A stretch of DNA of 64,000 bases from Tachypleus tridentatus (Eukaryota; Arthropoda; Merostomata; Xiphosura; Limulidae): positions 46,906,035-46,970,034 of the forward strand of contig NC_134831.1 in NCBI RefSeq assembly GCF_004210375.1, written 5' to 3'. Positions 26,901-37,849 of this stretch are shown here, one piece after another (positions within the stretch are counted from its first letter, which is position 1; every line of letters starts with the position of its first letter). The notes below the pieces were generated by a model, which worked only from the letters and a program-made list of their open reading frames with translations, was not told the DNA's origin and did no database searches. The position numbers were made by a program, and so were the translations under genes.

Positions 26901-29900
26901 GGATTATTGTGAACAGAGTTCAGTCAAACTGGATTAATGTTACAAGTGGAATACCTAAAGGCTCAGTGTTAAGATCTTTTGAGTTACATCAATAACAGAT
27001 AAAGAAACTGTCAACAGATTGTTTAATTTTCTGAAGACATTAAAGTTCTGGATGCTGCTGGCTGTGAGAATAATGCTACTGCTCAACAACAAAATGAATT
27101 AGCTGGGAAGTTGGTCAAATAAATAGCTTCTGGTTACATTTTGATTAGTAGTGCATGTGAGTTATCACAATTTAAATTATGAATACAGTTATAATGGAAA
27201 TAACCTGAACAAGGTTATAGAAGAGAAAGATCTATGATATTCTGGTTCATTGGTCTCTTAATACACTTAAACAATGTATTGTTACTAGTGGCAAGGTAAA
27301 TATGATTTTAGATTATATGTATAGAAGTGTTAAATATAAATGTCCAAAGTACTTAAAATGTCATTTTATTGGTTATTGATTAGGAGTACAGTGCTCAGCC
27401 GTAGACTGAATTGAAAGAATGTCAAATAAGGATAGGTTAAGATCCCTGAACTTGTTTTTCCTTGGAAAAAAAAAAAAGAGATCTGATTGAAGTGTTTAAT
27501 CCAATGGTTATCGACCCTCCTTTCTGTGCATTTCTCCACATTTCACAAACTGTTAACAAATTACATTCAAAATTTAAATTTACTTTCAATTTATATCAGT
27601 GAAATCAGCATTATAACGGATAGCATTATTACATACTTTATAATGTTATGTTATCTAAATTTAATTCCTTCATTTCAAAGAATCTTTTAAAAATTCTTAA
27701 ACTTCAGTTTTGTTGCCACAAACTACAAGTTCACTTTTCTTTAGTCGAAGTTACTTGAATACTTCATGTACACTGTACTATATAAAGACAAACTAGGTTA
27801 ATTGTTCTGTTCTCACATTCTTCTTTCAAACTCCTTGGATTGTGTCTGGACAAAAGAAAAATTTATTGGAGCTCTTGACAGCAGCCAAACCCACTTTCTA
27901 CACATAGTTGCACTTTATCAAAAAATGACAATTAACTTGGATGTTTATAACCAATAAAAAGTCCATGTTTTAAAACAATCTCCAAATAGTTATTTGGAAA
28001 TAGGCATGAAGAATCCAGAGGGAGTTAAATTTGACATTATTTCCACTTTTGTCCTCACTAGCACTTCAATGGTCATTTCTCACCTATATATACGTTAGTA
28101 AAATAGTTAAAATGTATTTTGGTTTTACTTGTATACTTTAATTAAGTATTTATCTTAAAACAAATACATAATTAAAGGTTTAAATTTTTTGTTTTTTTAA
28201 ATATAATGCAACACCTCAGTTCATACTAGTATAGCAAGAGAAAACATTCTACTGCAGATTGAAGAATCTCTGCTGACAGTACCATAATGTTGGCCACAAA
28301 AAAAACTGACGTATCACTATAAATAACACTATTTGACAAAAAGGTTCAGGCATGCAATTAAATATAACTAAAAAAAGATGTTTTATGATTATAAATTGAA
28401 AGGTATGTACATTTTTCTTGTGTCTTCACTTTAAACATTTCATTGTTTTATACACTGATAACAGCTGCAGTTAGTAATATGATATAGAGAAAATGAAAAT
28501 AAAGTTTAAATATTTCCCTTAAAAAGCTTTTGATATTCATTTAGGAGGTTTAAGAGTTATGCAAATGAGATTCAAAACTATAGGATGGAAAAAGTACTTT
28601 TTCTATATTTAAACACAAAAAATAACTGCTTTTGAACTACTAAGAGCTCAAATACCAACAATAAATAATTTTATTGGAAATGCTTTAAAATAATTTTATT
28701 CTTGTAATCTTTAAAAAAAATCTTACCAATTTTTAAGATACATTAAGATAGATCTTAGTATCAAATACTGTTTACACATGTATCATTTTCTGTATGAACT
28801 ATGCCAAATGTACTTACTCATAACCTATGATAAAGATAGTCAAAAGAATTAATGGTGTTGACACATTTCCTTTCATTTTTAACAATAACAGAAACTAAAA
28901 AAGTAAATTTTGGTAGAGTAGAAGCCACCTTCATCTAATATAGTATTTTTCTAACAGTATTCGATCTTAGGAATGAATTACCTTCAGATGAAGTTAATTT
29001 AATGGATTTTAAAGGAAAGCTCAATAAATATTTAAATGGTAAGGGCTGGATTTGAGTTTGTTTCTTTCTTGTGTTTAATTTATTACATGGGGTAGCTTAG
29101 ATGTACTGAAAAGTCCCTTGTCCTTTAATGTTATACCAAGAAATTTGGCATCAAAAAATACTCAGTACATAAAACTTTAACATCATGCAATATTTTTTAT
29201 TCAAAAATAAATATTAAACAAATTGTTCAATACTCACTGTCACATGTCCACACTATAAATTATTCAGTTTACATTTTATTACTTTTACATAATGTCAACA
29301 GTGCTTAACCAACTAGAAGTTCAAACTTCACATACTGACAAGCAAGGACAATTCTACCTCTGTGATTTAGATAAATATATGAAGTAAATCTACCTTTGAA
29401 GGCCCTCCAAACTCACTTTTAAAGCCACTTATTTAATGAAGTCTAAATTGTCTTAAGTACATGTTTATAACCAATAAAACCAGCAGATTCTAAATCACCT
29501 AAATCAAAGGGTTTTTATCAATTATGGCAATTAAACTCAAAATTTACTACCAACTAAACAAATACTTGTAACCAACTTAATATTAATTAGAAAACCAGAT
29601 AAATTACAACAGTTTTGTGATGTCTTATTTATGTGATTGATACTTTGTCTTTAAAGTATGTATTTAAAAGTACAAAAATTAATTTTTCTTCATCTCACTT
29701 TGAGTTTCAGTGCTTCCCCCACCTCATTGATTGTTTCTTAGCATCAAATACTAGAAATCAGTTTTTAATTAAGTATTTTATTTACTATTGTATGTTTCAA
29801 AAAACATTCTGTATTTGAGTAAATAGTAACAATAAATACATACATTAAAAATATTTTAGCAGAAATTCTATTGTCAGTCTCAGCTGTCACATTAAAGTCA

Positions 29901-32900
29901 CAGCAGAGTAAAATAATTTTACAATTTATAATAGATATTAAACTACTTAAAAAATAAACTTCAAAATAGAAAATATCTTGTGTCACTAGGGGTTGTTAGC
30001 TACTTTTAAGTACCTAAATTAAAATTCCTAGTTTTAGTCAGTATACCATAACAAAGACTAACTTCAAGTAGCTGTGTTTTTCATGGCTTTCCCAAGTTAT
30101 ACCTAAATAAATTTTCACAAAAAAATGAGAATGTTAGGAATGTATAAACTACATAAGATAGTGTTTTGTAGTATTGTTTGTGATCATTTATTTATTTGAC
30201 TGAATTTCTTTTGCAAGGACAGAGGTTGGGAGTTTATTAGGTCATCTCTTAAATAATGTCTAATTTTAGGTTCAAAAAATGAAAAAGTATTTCAAATGCT
30301 TTTAATGTTATTCAATCAGTAATGTATGTTCCATTATTATGAGTTACTTCCTCTCAACAATTCACAAACTTCTTAATGCCACTTCTATAAAAGTCTTGAG
30401 GTTTGGAGGAAAAGAATGTAGAGAGTTTTGACATGTGTTTCAAGCTCTTTTCCATCAAGATAGTTCTGCAAACTTCAGAATAGATGATAATCAGATGGGA
30501 CAAGGCCTAGAGAAAAAGGAAGAACATTTTTCCCAGTTTAGCTCTAGAATCTTTGATGATGTGATCCTTGTTGTATGGAGCTGTACAATTTCGTGGTGTA
30601 ACAACTCCTTTACAATTAATCAAAAGGAGACCATTTTTCTTTCAGTGCAACATTCAAGCACTAACTATTAACAATAAAAGTGTGATGTAATTGTTACATT
30701 GAGTGGCAGCAACTCAAACTGGATCACACCAACAATATCCCACCAAATGCTTAACAAGACTTTACTAGGGTAGAGGTTCATTTCAGACTATGCTTTGGCC
30801 AGTTTAACTGCACTGAGCAATTGTCTGCAGTGCTTAACATTTTTATAATATATACATTTGTCATCTCCAGTCACTAACCTGTTCAAGAAATGAGAGTTAC
30901 GTTCATGAGTACAAAGAAGAGCAAATGTCCACAATTGCTCAAAGGTTGGCTTCTGACAAATCATGGAGGGGCCCATTTTCCAAGTTGTTACAGATGACAG
31001 TAAACTGTTGAATGGGTTGAATTAAGCTTCTGTGCTAGTTCTTCAACTGGTAGAGTACAATCTTCATCAAGCACAACCAGCAGCAAATCATTAAACTCAA
31101 CAGGGTGACATGGTGAATTTCTTAAGCAGTAGTCACCTTATTTGAACTTTTGAAAACACCTTGACACTATTTCATTGAGACTCCTCACCATGTTTCATGT
31201 AGTTTTTGCTGCACTATTCCCTTTTTTTAAACTCAAAGAATTATATAACTAATGTGCCCCTCAGACACATCCATCTTCACAAGGTTTATTTGATTAATGA
31301 TCTGAAAATGTTGAGTTGGGTTAGTTTCTTTCATTTGTCTGAACATTTTTATACATGTACTACTACATAAAGTTTTCTACAAAGACAGAAATGATGATGC
31401 ACTTTCTGTATTACATTTTTTAACATTACTTATGGGATGACCTAATAGTAGACATTTTAGGGTGGTTTCATTTCTACTGTGGGAATTATAATAACTCCCT
31501 TTCCAGTTGGCTGCACACAGTGAAGGGCATTGGGAGTTGAAATGTATGGGAGTAGTCAGAACTCCATAACCTTAATTGATTTTCCAAGATTACTGGCTAG
31601 TTTAACATCAGCATTTGGATTCTGTCTGATAAATGAGTTATCCCCAATTTACTTTAAATCTTATCACAGCCACTATCTACTATGACTGATTACTGATCAC
31701 CTATTAATACTATACAATACCATGAATTACATTAATTGTTAAAAGACAATTACATTAATCAATGTAGCATCAAAATTAATTAAAAACTCAAACTTTGTTG
31801 TAATTTCTTAACTACAAAAGGAAACTTGTCTCAATCTTCACCTCTGCATCACAAAGTATCTGCCCATTTTATCTTTCTTTCCTTCTTCTCCTTGATCTTC
31901 CAAATGTGGCACAAATTACTTATCCAATAGATATTGCTAAACAATAATCCAATTTCCTCCAAAGCTTATTGCTTTACTGAGATATAAATCAAAAACATCC
32001 CATGTTAGTATGCTTCTCAAACCAGATGTTCCTTTCCCAGAAACAGTGTTAAGGTTCACTCCCTGACCTACTGTTTTATTGTAAAAAAGCAGCACCTGTA
32101 AACAGACATGTTAAATAATAGGACCTATATATAAAAGCCACTAAAGGTAATCTCTAAATGATTCACATGGAAATGAAATCAAAGTATCCCATAAAGAATA
32201 GCAAGTGAATTTAATGCTGGGTGTAAAGAGTTAATGTACCATACAATAACAATACAAAATACTATGTCCCTACTTACCCTATCCTTATTGATCTGTCAGC
32301 CTGACATGCATTTTTGACTCTTACATCAAAGTCCATTTCTGTATATGGTGATGCTTCAGAAAGGAAAGCCTAAAAATTTAACTAAAACAGTCTTATAAAC
32401 ACGACACATTTTCCAAGAAGATACAAAATTAAGTTTCATCTCATTTGCTCTAAAAAGCAGATTGTAAATCAGAAAATTTTACAGTATACTTAATTTAACC
32501 ATAAGTCCACAAGTGGCTTTTTTTGCACATTACATAACCTTTACAATTACATTCAACATTTACACAACTTTCACTATGTATGTCAAGTTTTGCTCAGACT
32601 GGGTCAAAAAGATATCCAAATTTCACAGATAAGTCTTTAGTAGACAAATTTTAAAGAATTTTTTAAATTTCTTTTGCACAACAGGCTTAATGTTTAAACA
32701 GTTTGAAAAAATTTCATGAAGACACTTAGTAAAAATCAAAGTTCTAGTATACATATCACCAGTTTGAAGTTATTCCAATGTATTGATCTTACTCAGTTAA
32801 AAGAAATACCAAATATATAAACTTTACTTCCTATAATAATTTTCCAATATAATAATAGGCACTAATTGTTGCAAATGAAGTCAAATTTACCTTATTACAA

Positions 32901-34643
32901 TAAATACAAATCTAGACTTTATTAATCCTGGAGTCAAAGTAACCCTTTAATGACAAGAATGTTACTGTTGTATAATCTCTAGCTGCATGTTCACTATAGT
33001 ACTTACTATCTTTGAAATTGTTGCCAGGAAATAAACACTTAAGATGTTAGAGTACTAATAAAATTAGTAAAAATGAGTTCATGTTAGTCTGCTGTGTTGA
33101 CATTTGAACCAAGTACAGTTATTCACATTCAGAATTTGAATGTTTCACAGAAAACTACACAGTTTTGAATAACAAATATAATGCAGTAATAATTAGTTAT
33201 GTATTTCCAAATATGAATGTAAATAAATCTTAATCATAAAACAGAACTTTGTCATCATTTTATTTTAAAACTCACATTTAAAGATTCAAAATGAATTAAA
33301 ATGGCAGCCAATTCTCAGTTATTCCTTCGAAAACAGACACACATCAAAATGCAATGTTTCCAGTAAGCATGCATTCTCATTCACAATGCATGTTGGGAAA
33401 AGTTACATGAACTAGCATTAAAACAAAAATACAGTTTTGTTCCCATGTTATACACATACACTAAATTCTAGGTACATTTTTGGTGAAAAAATTAATATTA
33501 CAAAATAGCCAGAATATTTAAAGACTTGACCTTAAATTTAAAAAAAAAAAAAAAAAAGAATCAGGACTGACAATATGAAGTTAAATGAACTGACTGGTCA
33601 GCTTCAACGAGAAGTGTAGGTATAAAACATTAATGTCTCAGCTACAATATATCTCTGGCCTCTAATAAATTTTAGACTATTATATTTACAAGATCATTAA
33701 ATCAAAAAACTAATATCATGGTCAAATGACACTTATACAAGCTTTTGCATACTCATTTATATACTGGTTGTAGACAACACATCTCTTTCACCTGCAGATC
33801 TCTCTACCCCAAAGCTGTGCTGGGTCTTGTGTTTGGCCAACACTATGCCTACTGTCAGCACTGTCATGACTTCAGCTAACTTCTATAACTTTAGTTGTTG
33901 TACAAAGCCACCGTACGGTAGGCAAAAAAAAAGTTGAGACTACAGATAATGAATCCTACACTAATTACTTAACCAGATCAACCACCATACAAATTCAAAC
34001 CAATAAATTCTGACCACAGTAATTCATTAACATCAACATCACACTCCTCTTAAAAATATTTGGCCATTAGGATATAGTTTAACTAGATAGTAGATACAGT
34101 GAGAATCTCATTAATCCACTCATGCACATCACTAATTAGATGAGGCATTGGGCCACCTTAAGAGAGTCAAAAAAAACTTTTCTTGCTTTACTGAGACTTA
34201 AAAAAAAATATATACATATACACACACATACATCTAACTTCTCTAACATTGCTACTGGACATACTTATACCTAATAGAAACAACAAATTCTAAACATAAA
34301 AGCAGACAACTTTATTCTAATAGAAAAATTCATTATTTAGTAATAAAATATTGAGGTGTTTAAACTAAAAACATTGCTCTGAACAGTAATGAGTTTTACC
34401 TATTAATTGTCTAGTTGAAAAGCCAGATGAATTAATAGTTTTGTAGTATTTTATTCCAGAACATTATATTTTTGGTATTCTAAAATACATATTCCAAAGC
34501 TACATTTTTTTTTACCAATAAACACAGTAAGAAAAAAAAACAGGCTGCCTAAACCATGCACCAAGTCCAAAAGCCTGAAGGTTAAAATACTCAATTTAGC
34601 AGGCATACATTTAAATAATGAAGTAAAACTTTAAACATTGTTT

Positions 34644-34712
<69 letters not shown>

Positions 34713-35658
34713 TCATTATGCAAGTTGTGAAAGTTACAAAACTACAGCCATAAAATAAACTACAAGGATATATTTGCTAATTCATGGTTATCCTTACACA
34801 CCCATGCATATATAGAAAAACATCTGCATCCTATAATAGTACTCTTGAGTACTAAAAAATACAATACACTATTGAGAACCCCATACAACCATCAAAAATA
34901 TATTTTGTAGAAACATAGTATAAACTATTTATACTTTCAGAACTTAATAAAAGTTAACATTTATGATAAATGATATTCAATGTGAACCACAAGTTCAAAG
35001 AAAGATTTTTCAACTCAATTTACAATTTCTTAATTATTGTTTCTTAATCCTGTTAATAGTTGCATTTGGAGACTGCTGAAATAGCTCACAGATTTACCAA
35101 AAGAAAACTTTTTGTGGTGAAAGCCAGAAGGCAAGAAAGTGTCAAAGTTTAAATCACAAAAGCACACACTTTGAACAATTTCTTTAAGAAAAAAGTTTCT
35201 TATACAGCAAAACTTATGTTCATCCCCACATGAGTTACGGTAATAATATTCTGTACTGCACACCTAACTGAGTGAACCATTGCTTTATTACTTTGATAAA
35301 CTTGCAATTCACCATGTATTTTACAGGTGAAAACATGAGAGCTACAATTAAAATTATAGTATTAAAAAAGAAATTTTACAATACTAGCATGTGGTTTATC
35401 TTTCTGTAGACAGTTTCCGATAGTTAAGACTTTAACTATAAATTTGTTAAACTTCATAAATGTATTATAAAACTAGTAAATTGAACATGAAAGGGTAATG
35501 TTTGATAAATATGAACAAGAAATAGTTAAAACATTTCAGTACTGTTAAGAAAAAGTATGTTAGAAAAACTATTTGTGTACATTTAAAATAAAATTGACTA
35601 AACTTACCAGAGGATAACTGACAATAATCCTATCCGATGCAGCATTTTCTATCATCAT
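14837..35658 (-). CDS. Rab34/Rab36-type small GTPase gene, seven coding exons, C-terminus missing
   Basis: This is a small Ras-like GTPase of the Rab34/Rab36 group. In other animals these act at the Golgi, macropinosomes, lysosomes and the ciliary vesicle. Seven exons (35658-35608, 32369-32278, 20684-20619, 19094-18993, 18136-18072, 15730-15600, 14927-14837) join in consistent phases (0, 2, 2, 2, 1, 0, then 1) into about 200 residues. The P-loop is GDVAVGKT (about 58-65), switch I is [10 protein letters not shown] (about 79-88), and G3 is WDTAGQERF (about 105-113). G4 is GTKRD, replacing the usual NKxD as Rab34 does with SKKD, and G5 is SSKTG. The N-terminal extension with NACQ and LKISK, and KAEYWAVSS near the end, are typical of this group. 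About 55-60 residues, including the C-terminal cysteines, are not found and are probably off the window. Whether it is Rab34 or Rab36 cannot be settled here. Confidence 0.93.
15600..15730 (-). CDS. Rab34/36-like, coding exon 6 (G4)
   Basis: This 131-base exon encodes 43 full codons, starting [10 protein letters not shown] after a split alanine and ending GTKRDAV. It holds the guanine-recognition motif in the unusual TKRD form, comparable to SKKD in vertebrate Rab34. The acceptor is TAATATAG and the donor is GTG|GTAGGT. Confidence 0.93.
15900..17710. repeat. Degenerate minisatellites in a Rab intron
   Basis: From 15.9 to 16.15 kb a unit of about 50-65 bases with 'aaaacagttaaagnacagagtaatcaat' and 'ccattttagccagtac' recurs about four times. 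From about 16.5 to 17.7 kb a different unit recurs with varying spacing ('cagtcattagtgtataaaatg' and 'caactactccagcatca', roughly 40-60 bases). Two more units lie at 18570-18660, beyond the exon at 18072-18136. Units are diverged, so the array is old. Confidence 0.7.
18072..18136 (-). CDS. Rab34/36-like, coding exon 5 (switch II)
   Basis: This 65-base exon encodes [21 protein letters not shown], the G3/switch II segment with the catalytic glutamine. The acceptor is TTTCAG and the donor is CAAG|GTAAAA. The exon lies between two stretches of degenerate minisatellite. Confidence 0.94.
18993..19094 (-). CDS. Rab34/36-like, coding exon 4 (switch I)
   Basis: This 102-base exon encodes the start FCHEVFN, the switch I threonine in [10 protein letters not shown], and the strand up to NLQ. 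The split codon with the next exon gives methionine. The acceptor is CATCTTAG and the donor is AT|GTGAGT. Confidence 0.93.
20149..20280 (-). repeat. tRNA-derived SINE, family C
   Basis: The landmarks are 'aatgggctatatgtgttctgcccacc', 'gaaacccagttttta', 'cagacatactgctgtgccactgg'. The head is at the right. It lies inside the large Rab intron's downstream neighbour, between exons 3 and 4. Confidence 0.8.
20619..20684 (-). CDS. Rab34/36-like, coding exon 3 (P-loop)
   Basis: This 66-base exon encodes [21 protein letters not shown], with an arginine split over the next intron. It contains the nucleotide-binding P-loop. The acceptor is TTTTGTTTTAG and the donor is AG|GTAAGT. The upstream intron is about 11.6 kb and is full of old repeats. 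Confidence 0.93.
21172..21392. repeat. Diverged direct duplication with a (GA)n tract between
   Basis: About 62 bases from 21172 ('cttctccattagaatttgaac' to 'ttacgtctt') recur from about 21329 ('ctcttccattgcattctgag' to 'catgtcctt'), 157 bases apart. An (AG)9-like tract lies between (21281-21299). The unit has a GTTCAAATTC stretch on the minus strand, so it might be an old tRNA-like repeat. Confidence 0.5.
22560..22745. repeat. Copy of a short repeat also at 28480-28640
   Basis: The shared order is 'atattcatt-agg', 'gagttatgcaaat', 'aaaact-ta/ctgcaagg', then a T-rich stretch. Both copies lie in the large intron, each a few hundred bases left of a CR1-like fragment (23.4 and 28.9 kb), so they may be part of one LINE family. 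Confidence 0.4.
23395..24000 (+). mobile_element. CR1-like LINE fragment (3' end of ORF2)
   Basis: In broken frames I read HHLEYYV-LWSPYQK, then FRRGPLK and [10 protein letters not shown]. These follow the CR1-type consensus RPHLEYCVQxWSPY, RVQRRATKMIP and the region just before the ORF2 end. It lies in the large Rab intron and is heavily decayed. It could belong to the same insertion as the CR1-like scraps at 26.9-29.2 kb. Confidence 0.55.
25760..26720. repeat. Copy 2 of the ~0.95-kb repeat pair
   Basis: Copy 2 lies in the large Rab intron. It shares the order of landmarks with 1040-1990, starting at 'catgccatttcaagtgtaagtcacttggg' and ending at 'ctaagattttatactgtactaattgg'. The distance between copies is about 24.7 kb. 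Confidence 0.65.
26890..27490 (+). mobile_element. Decayed CR1-like LINE fragment
   Basis: Fragments such as GSVL followed by a YINN-like stretch (about 26970), and the order and spacing of later pieces (VIEEKDL at about 27215, CPKYLK at about 27345), suggest a CR1-like reverse-transcriptase 3' half. Homology is weak and stops are many, so the call rests on pattern order, not on a clear alignment. Confidence 0.35.
28480..28640. repeat. Second copy of the 22560-22745 repeat
   Basis: It carries 'gatattcatttaggaggttt', 'aagagttatgcaaatgag' and 'caaaactataggatgg', matching 22640-22700 in order and direction. Confidence 0.4.
28920..29165 (+). mobile_element. CR1-like LINE 3' end fragment
   Basis: An open stretch at about 28940-29055 reads [32 protein letters not shown]. 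This matches the usual end of CR1-type ORF2 (VxxWNxLPxxVVxAxSxxxFKxxLDKxL) and is followed by a stop. Downstream is a short 3'UTR-like stretch. Confidence 0.6.
30330..31230 (-). mobile_element. mariner transposase relic
   Basis: Read leftward, several frames give the order of a mariner transposase: [23 protein letters not shown] (helix-turn-helix, about 31080), LGKWAPP (about 30970), [16 protein letters not shown] (about 30860; consensus VTGDEKW with the first catalytic Asp), [20 protein letters not shown] (about 30740) and a decayed third-Asp region near 30.49-30.52 kb. Stops and frameshifts are frequent. Terminal repeats and TA duplications were not located. Confidence 0.78.
31470..31690. 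repeat. Copy 2 of the ~230-base repeat pair
   Basis: It carries 'attgggagttgaaatgtatg', 'ccttaattgattttccaagatt', 'gttatccccaattta' and 'cacagccactatct', in the same order and direction as 7336-7570. It lies just right of the mariner relic. Confidence 0.55.
32278..32369 (-). CDS. Rab34/36-like, coding exon 2
   Basis: This 92-base exon encodes the group-specific N-terminal extension (about residues 18-47, ending [11 protein letters not shown] plus a split glycine). The acceptor is ATTTTTAG and the donor is GG|GTAAGT, phase 0 in and phase 2 out. The NACQ segment lines up with the 'ACQ' region just before the GTPase fold of vertebrate Rab34/36. Confidence 0.88.
34042..34190. mobile_element. Second, older 28S-rDNA-bearing element of the same kind
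   Basis: Positions about 34084-34168 match antisense 28S rRNA, including CACTAATTAGATG and CCTTAAGAGAGTCA, which spans the well-known R2 insertion region (TTAAGGTAGCC on the rRNA strand). The flanks resemble the inverted ends of the 50.9-kb element: CACTCCT followed by AAAAA at 34042, and CTTTTC at about 34177. The ends have decayed (about 11 of 15 matches on the left, fewer on the right) and TTAA is not adjacent, so membership in the same family is likely but not certain. Confidence 0.6.
34646..34710. repeat. (TG)n microsatellite, about 32 units
   Basis: It is an uninterrupted TG dinucleotide run of 65 bases in the first intron of the Rab coding region. Confidence 0.97.
35608..35658 (-). 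CDS. Rab34/36-like, coding exon 1 (start codon)
   Basis: This exon encodes 17 residues starting [11 protein letters not shown]. The first ATG in this frame follows an in-frame TGA ten codons or so upstream, so the start is well set. It ends with a good donor (CTG|GTAAGT) in phase 0. A candidate acceptor (TTCTAATAG) lies about 50 bases upstream of the start, near 35707, so the exon probably begins there with a short 5'UTR part and is preceded by a non-coding exon. Confidence 0.85.
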
Positions 35659-35822
35659 TTTCAAACTGTGCTTGCTACCACTTCATCTTCATTTCATAAT
35701 AAACCTATTAGAACATGTATCACTTATTTTTAATCTTTGGAACATTAGGGTGTAAAAGATAAGTGGATGACACATTTATTGCATTTTTCTGCTTCTGTAT
35801 TATTTGTAAAATATGCATATGT

Positions 35823-36392
35823 TGATTGATTGATTGATTTAGTGTTTTATGGCACAAAGCAACGAGGCTATCTGCGCCAAACATCCGTTAAAAATGTAAA
35901 AATAAAGTAAATGTAGTAAAAGACATAAATGGAAATGAAGCTAAAACAAAAAAGTATAAAACCAATGTTGACACCTAGTCTACAATGTTAAGAGAAAAAG
36001 CAGAGTATAAGAAGTTGTAAAGTATTTACTCTAGCAGAATGGTAATGATCATAACCCACCAGGAAGACTAACAGGCAAGTATAAAAACCACCGTCAGTCA
36101 CCTGAAGTTGGTCTTTCCAGTCCTGGTTCCAGGTTGAGTCAATATGGCCAGTACTAAAAGGTATAGTAGTAAAAGTGTGAAATGATATGCAGCAAAAGTA
36201 TAATAACAACTCGCCAGGACAACTAACGAGTAGTTCAAACAGCAGCGTTAGTCACCTGAAGTTGGCCTTTCCAGTCCTGGTGTCGAGTTATTTAATGTTA
36301 TGGCCATTGTCCAATGTCAAATTGAATGAGAGAGATTAAACTGTAAAAAAGGAACCACAATTAAAAAGGTGTGATGAATAAATATGCAACAC
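35823..36392 (-). repeat. LINE 3'UTR with internal duplication and short-repeat tail
   Basis: This is the non-coding 3' end of the element. The stretch beginning gtcacctgaagttgg occurs twice (plus-strand starts 36097 and 36251), 154 bases apart, and the same pair is present in both other copies. The end is a TCAA/TCAAC-type tetranucleotide tail (plus strand gattgattgattgattta, from about 35824), not a poly(A) tail. Confidence 0.85.
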
Positions 36393-36875
36393 TTAAATGA
36401 GATTAAAAAGATTAATGGCCATTAAAAAATTAAAAACGTTATCAAGGTGGACAGAGTCAGCATTACCAATAACACTGTCCAATGTTACAGATTGACCCTG
36501 AGAAAAAATATGTTTAAAATATTGCCGTCGTTGAGAATTGTAATGATGGCAAGAAAGTAAAACGTGGCTGATAGTGATTTGAGTGTTACATAAACTACAC
36601 ACTGGTGCATCAGTTCCAGATAAAAGAAAACAATTAGTTAAAAAACTGTGACCAATGCGTAGCCTAGTGAGAACAACTTCCTCCTTCCGAACTTTACGGA
36701 AGCTAGATGGCCAAAGTCCAATATAGGGTTTGATTTGAAAAAGTTTGTTGTCGCGTTGCTCACTCCAAGTGGACTGCCAGCTGGCACGGAGTCGAGCCTT
36801 GAAGACAAGACCATAGTCCATGTACGGAATAGGCATAGAGGTGATGGTGCTGGAGCAAACACATTTTGTTGCCAT
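36393..36875 (-). pseudogene. LINE ORF2 C-terminal domain with CCHC-like motif
   Basis: This 160-residue open segment follows RNase H. It carries VVLTRLRIGHSF and PVCSLCNTQITISHVLLSC, the Cys/His-rich C-terminal motif common to RNase H-bearing LINEs. It runs to the end of ORF2. The same domain is recognisable in the copies at 9.4-13.0 kb and 62.4-63.5 kb. Confidence 0.82.
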
Positions 36876-37226
36876 GTCTGCAAGCTCATTCCCACGAATA
36901 CCAACATGGCCTGGAATCCAGAAAAACTGGATTGAAGTAGCTGTTAATGAGAAATGGGCCAGTCGGTTTTGAATATCAGCGAGAATAGGATGTGAGCCAA
37001 CGTGTAGCTATTCCAGGTCCAGTAGAGAGCTAAGCGAATCAGTATAAATAGTGCAGTTGGGGTACTGCTCAGCTGCAATATGATCCAGGGCAAGAGATAT
37101 GGCATACAGTTCAGCAGTGAACACGGAAGCTGTAGAGGGGATTCTGCGTGCAACTACCGAACCACAGCAAACCATAGCAGAGCCCACTGAATTACCTGAT
37201 TTGGAACCATCTGTATAAATGGAAAC
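36866..37226 (-). pseudogene. LINE RNase H domain, broken by a frameshift
   Basis: It carries SIYTDGSKSG (first Asp), TAELYAISLALDHI (Glu) and TIYTDSLSSLL (second Asp), then after a frame change IPGHVGIRGNELAD (His and last Asp). All four catalytic positions survive in the sequence, but not in one frame. RNase H sits at the C-terminal side of the reverse transcriptase, the order typical of I, R1 and LOA clade LINEs. Confidence 0.88.
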
Positions 37227-37849
37227 TGAATGATTGTTTGAAAGATATTCATTGAATAAAAGACGGTACTTCCAATCTGGAGTATCTGCCTTTTTTAGGT
37301 GACTGAAAGAAAAGTCACATTTGGGGACTGTAATAAGCCATGGTGGGATGGGCCGACCTGTGGAATCTGCAATGTTATCCAAGGACAGACCCAATTCATC
37401 CAATTGCGTCCGGATGCGAAGGCCAAATGGAGCAATGACAGATCGTCTGTTCTGAAAAAGTACTGTCCACCGAGAAAGGAAAACACATTTCCAGGTGGGA
37501 TGCTTTGGTAAGGAATGAAGTTTCGAAGTATATTGTACAGATAGTTGCAAATGGCGAAGGTATAGAGATGGTTCATGAGATTCAATGTATATGCTTTGAA
37601 CTGGAGAGGTACAGAAAGCCCCAGTGCAAAGTCGAAGTCCTTGGTGATGAAAGGTGTCCAGCATCTTTAAGGCCGAGGATCTGGCAGAGCCATTGACCAT
37701 TGATCCATAGTCGAGTTTCGATCGAATAAGAGCACAATATACCTTTAACATTGAACAGCGATCTGCCCCCCAACTGGTAGAAGAGAGGGCACGGAGGATG
37801 TTCAGTGCTCTTGTGCATTTGACCCAAAGCTGCTTTAAGTGTGGTATAA

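Larger units (their letters stand above)
20685..32277 (-). other. Large Rab intron (about 11.6 kb)
   Basis: It is bounded by the donor at 32277 and the acceptor at 20685. It contains the 21.2-kb direct duplication, CR1-like fragments (23.4, 26.9, 28.9 kb), the 0.95-kb repeat (25.8 kb), the mariner relic (30.3-31.2 kb) and the 31.5-kb repeat. The stretches 21.4-22.5, 24.0-25.7, 27.5-28.4 and 29.2-30.3 kb show nothing I can name. Confidence 0.75.

Noticed and set aside
33536..33557. A-run as a possible processed-pseudogene or LINE tail
   Set aside because: No matching gene or element lies upstream and no flanking duplication was found.
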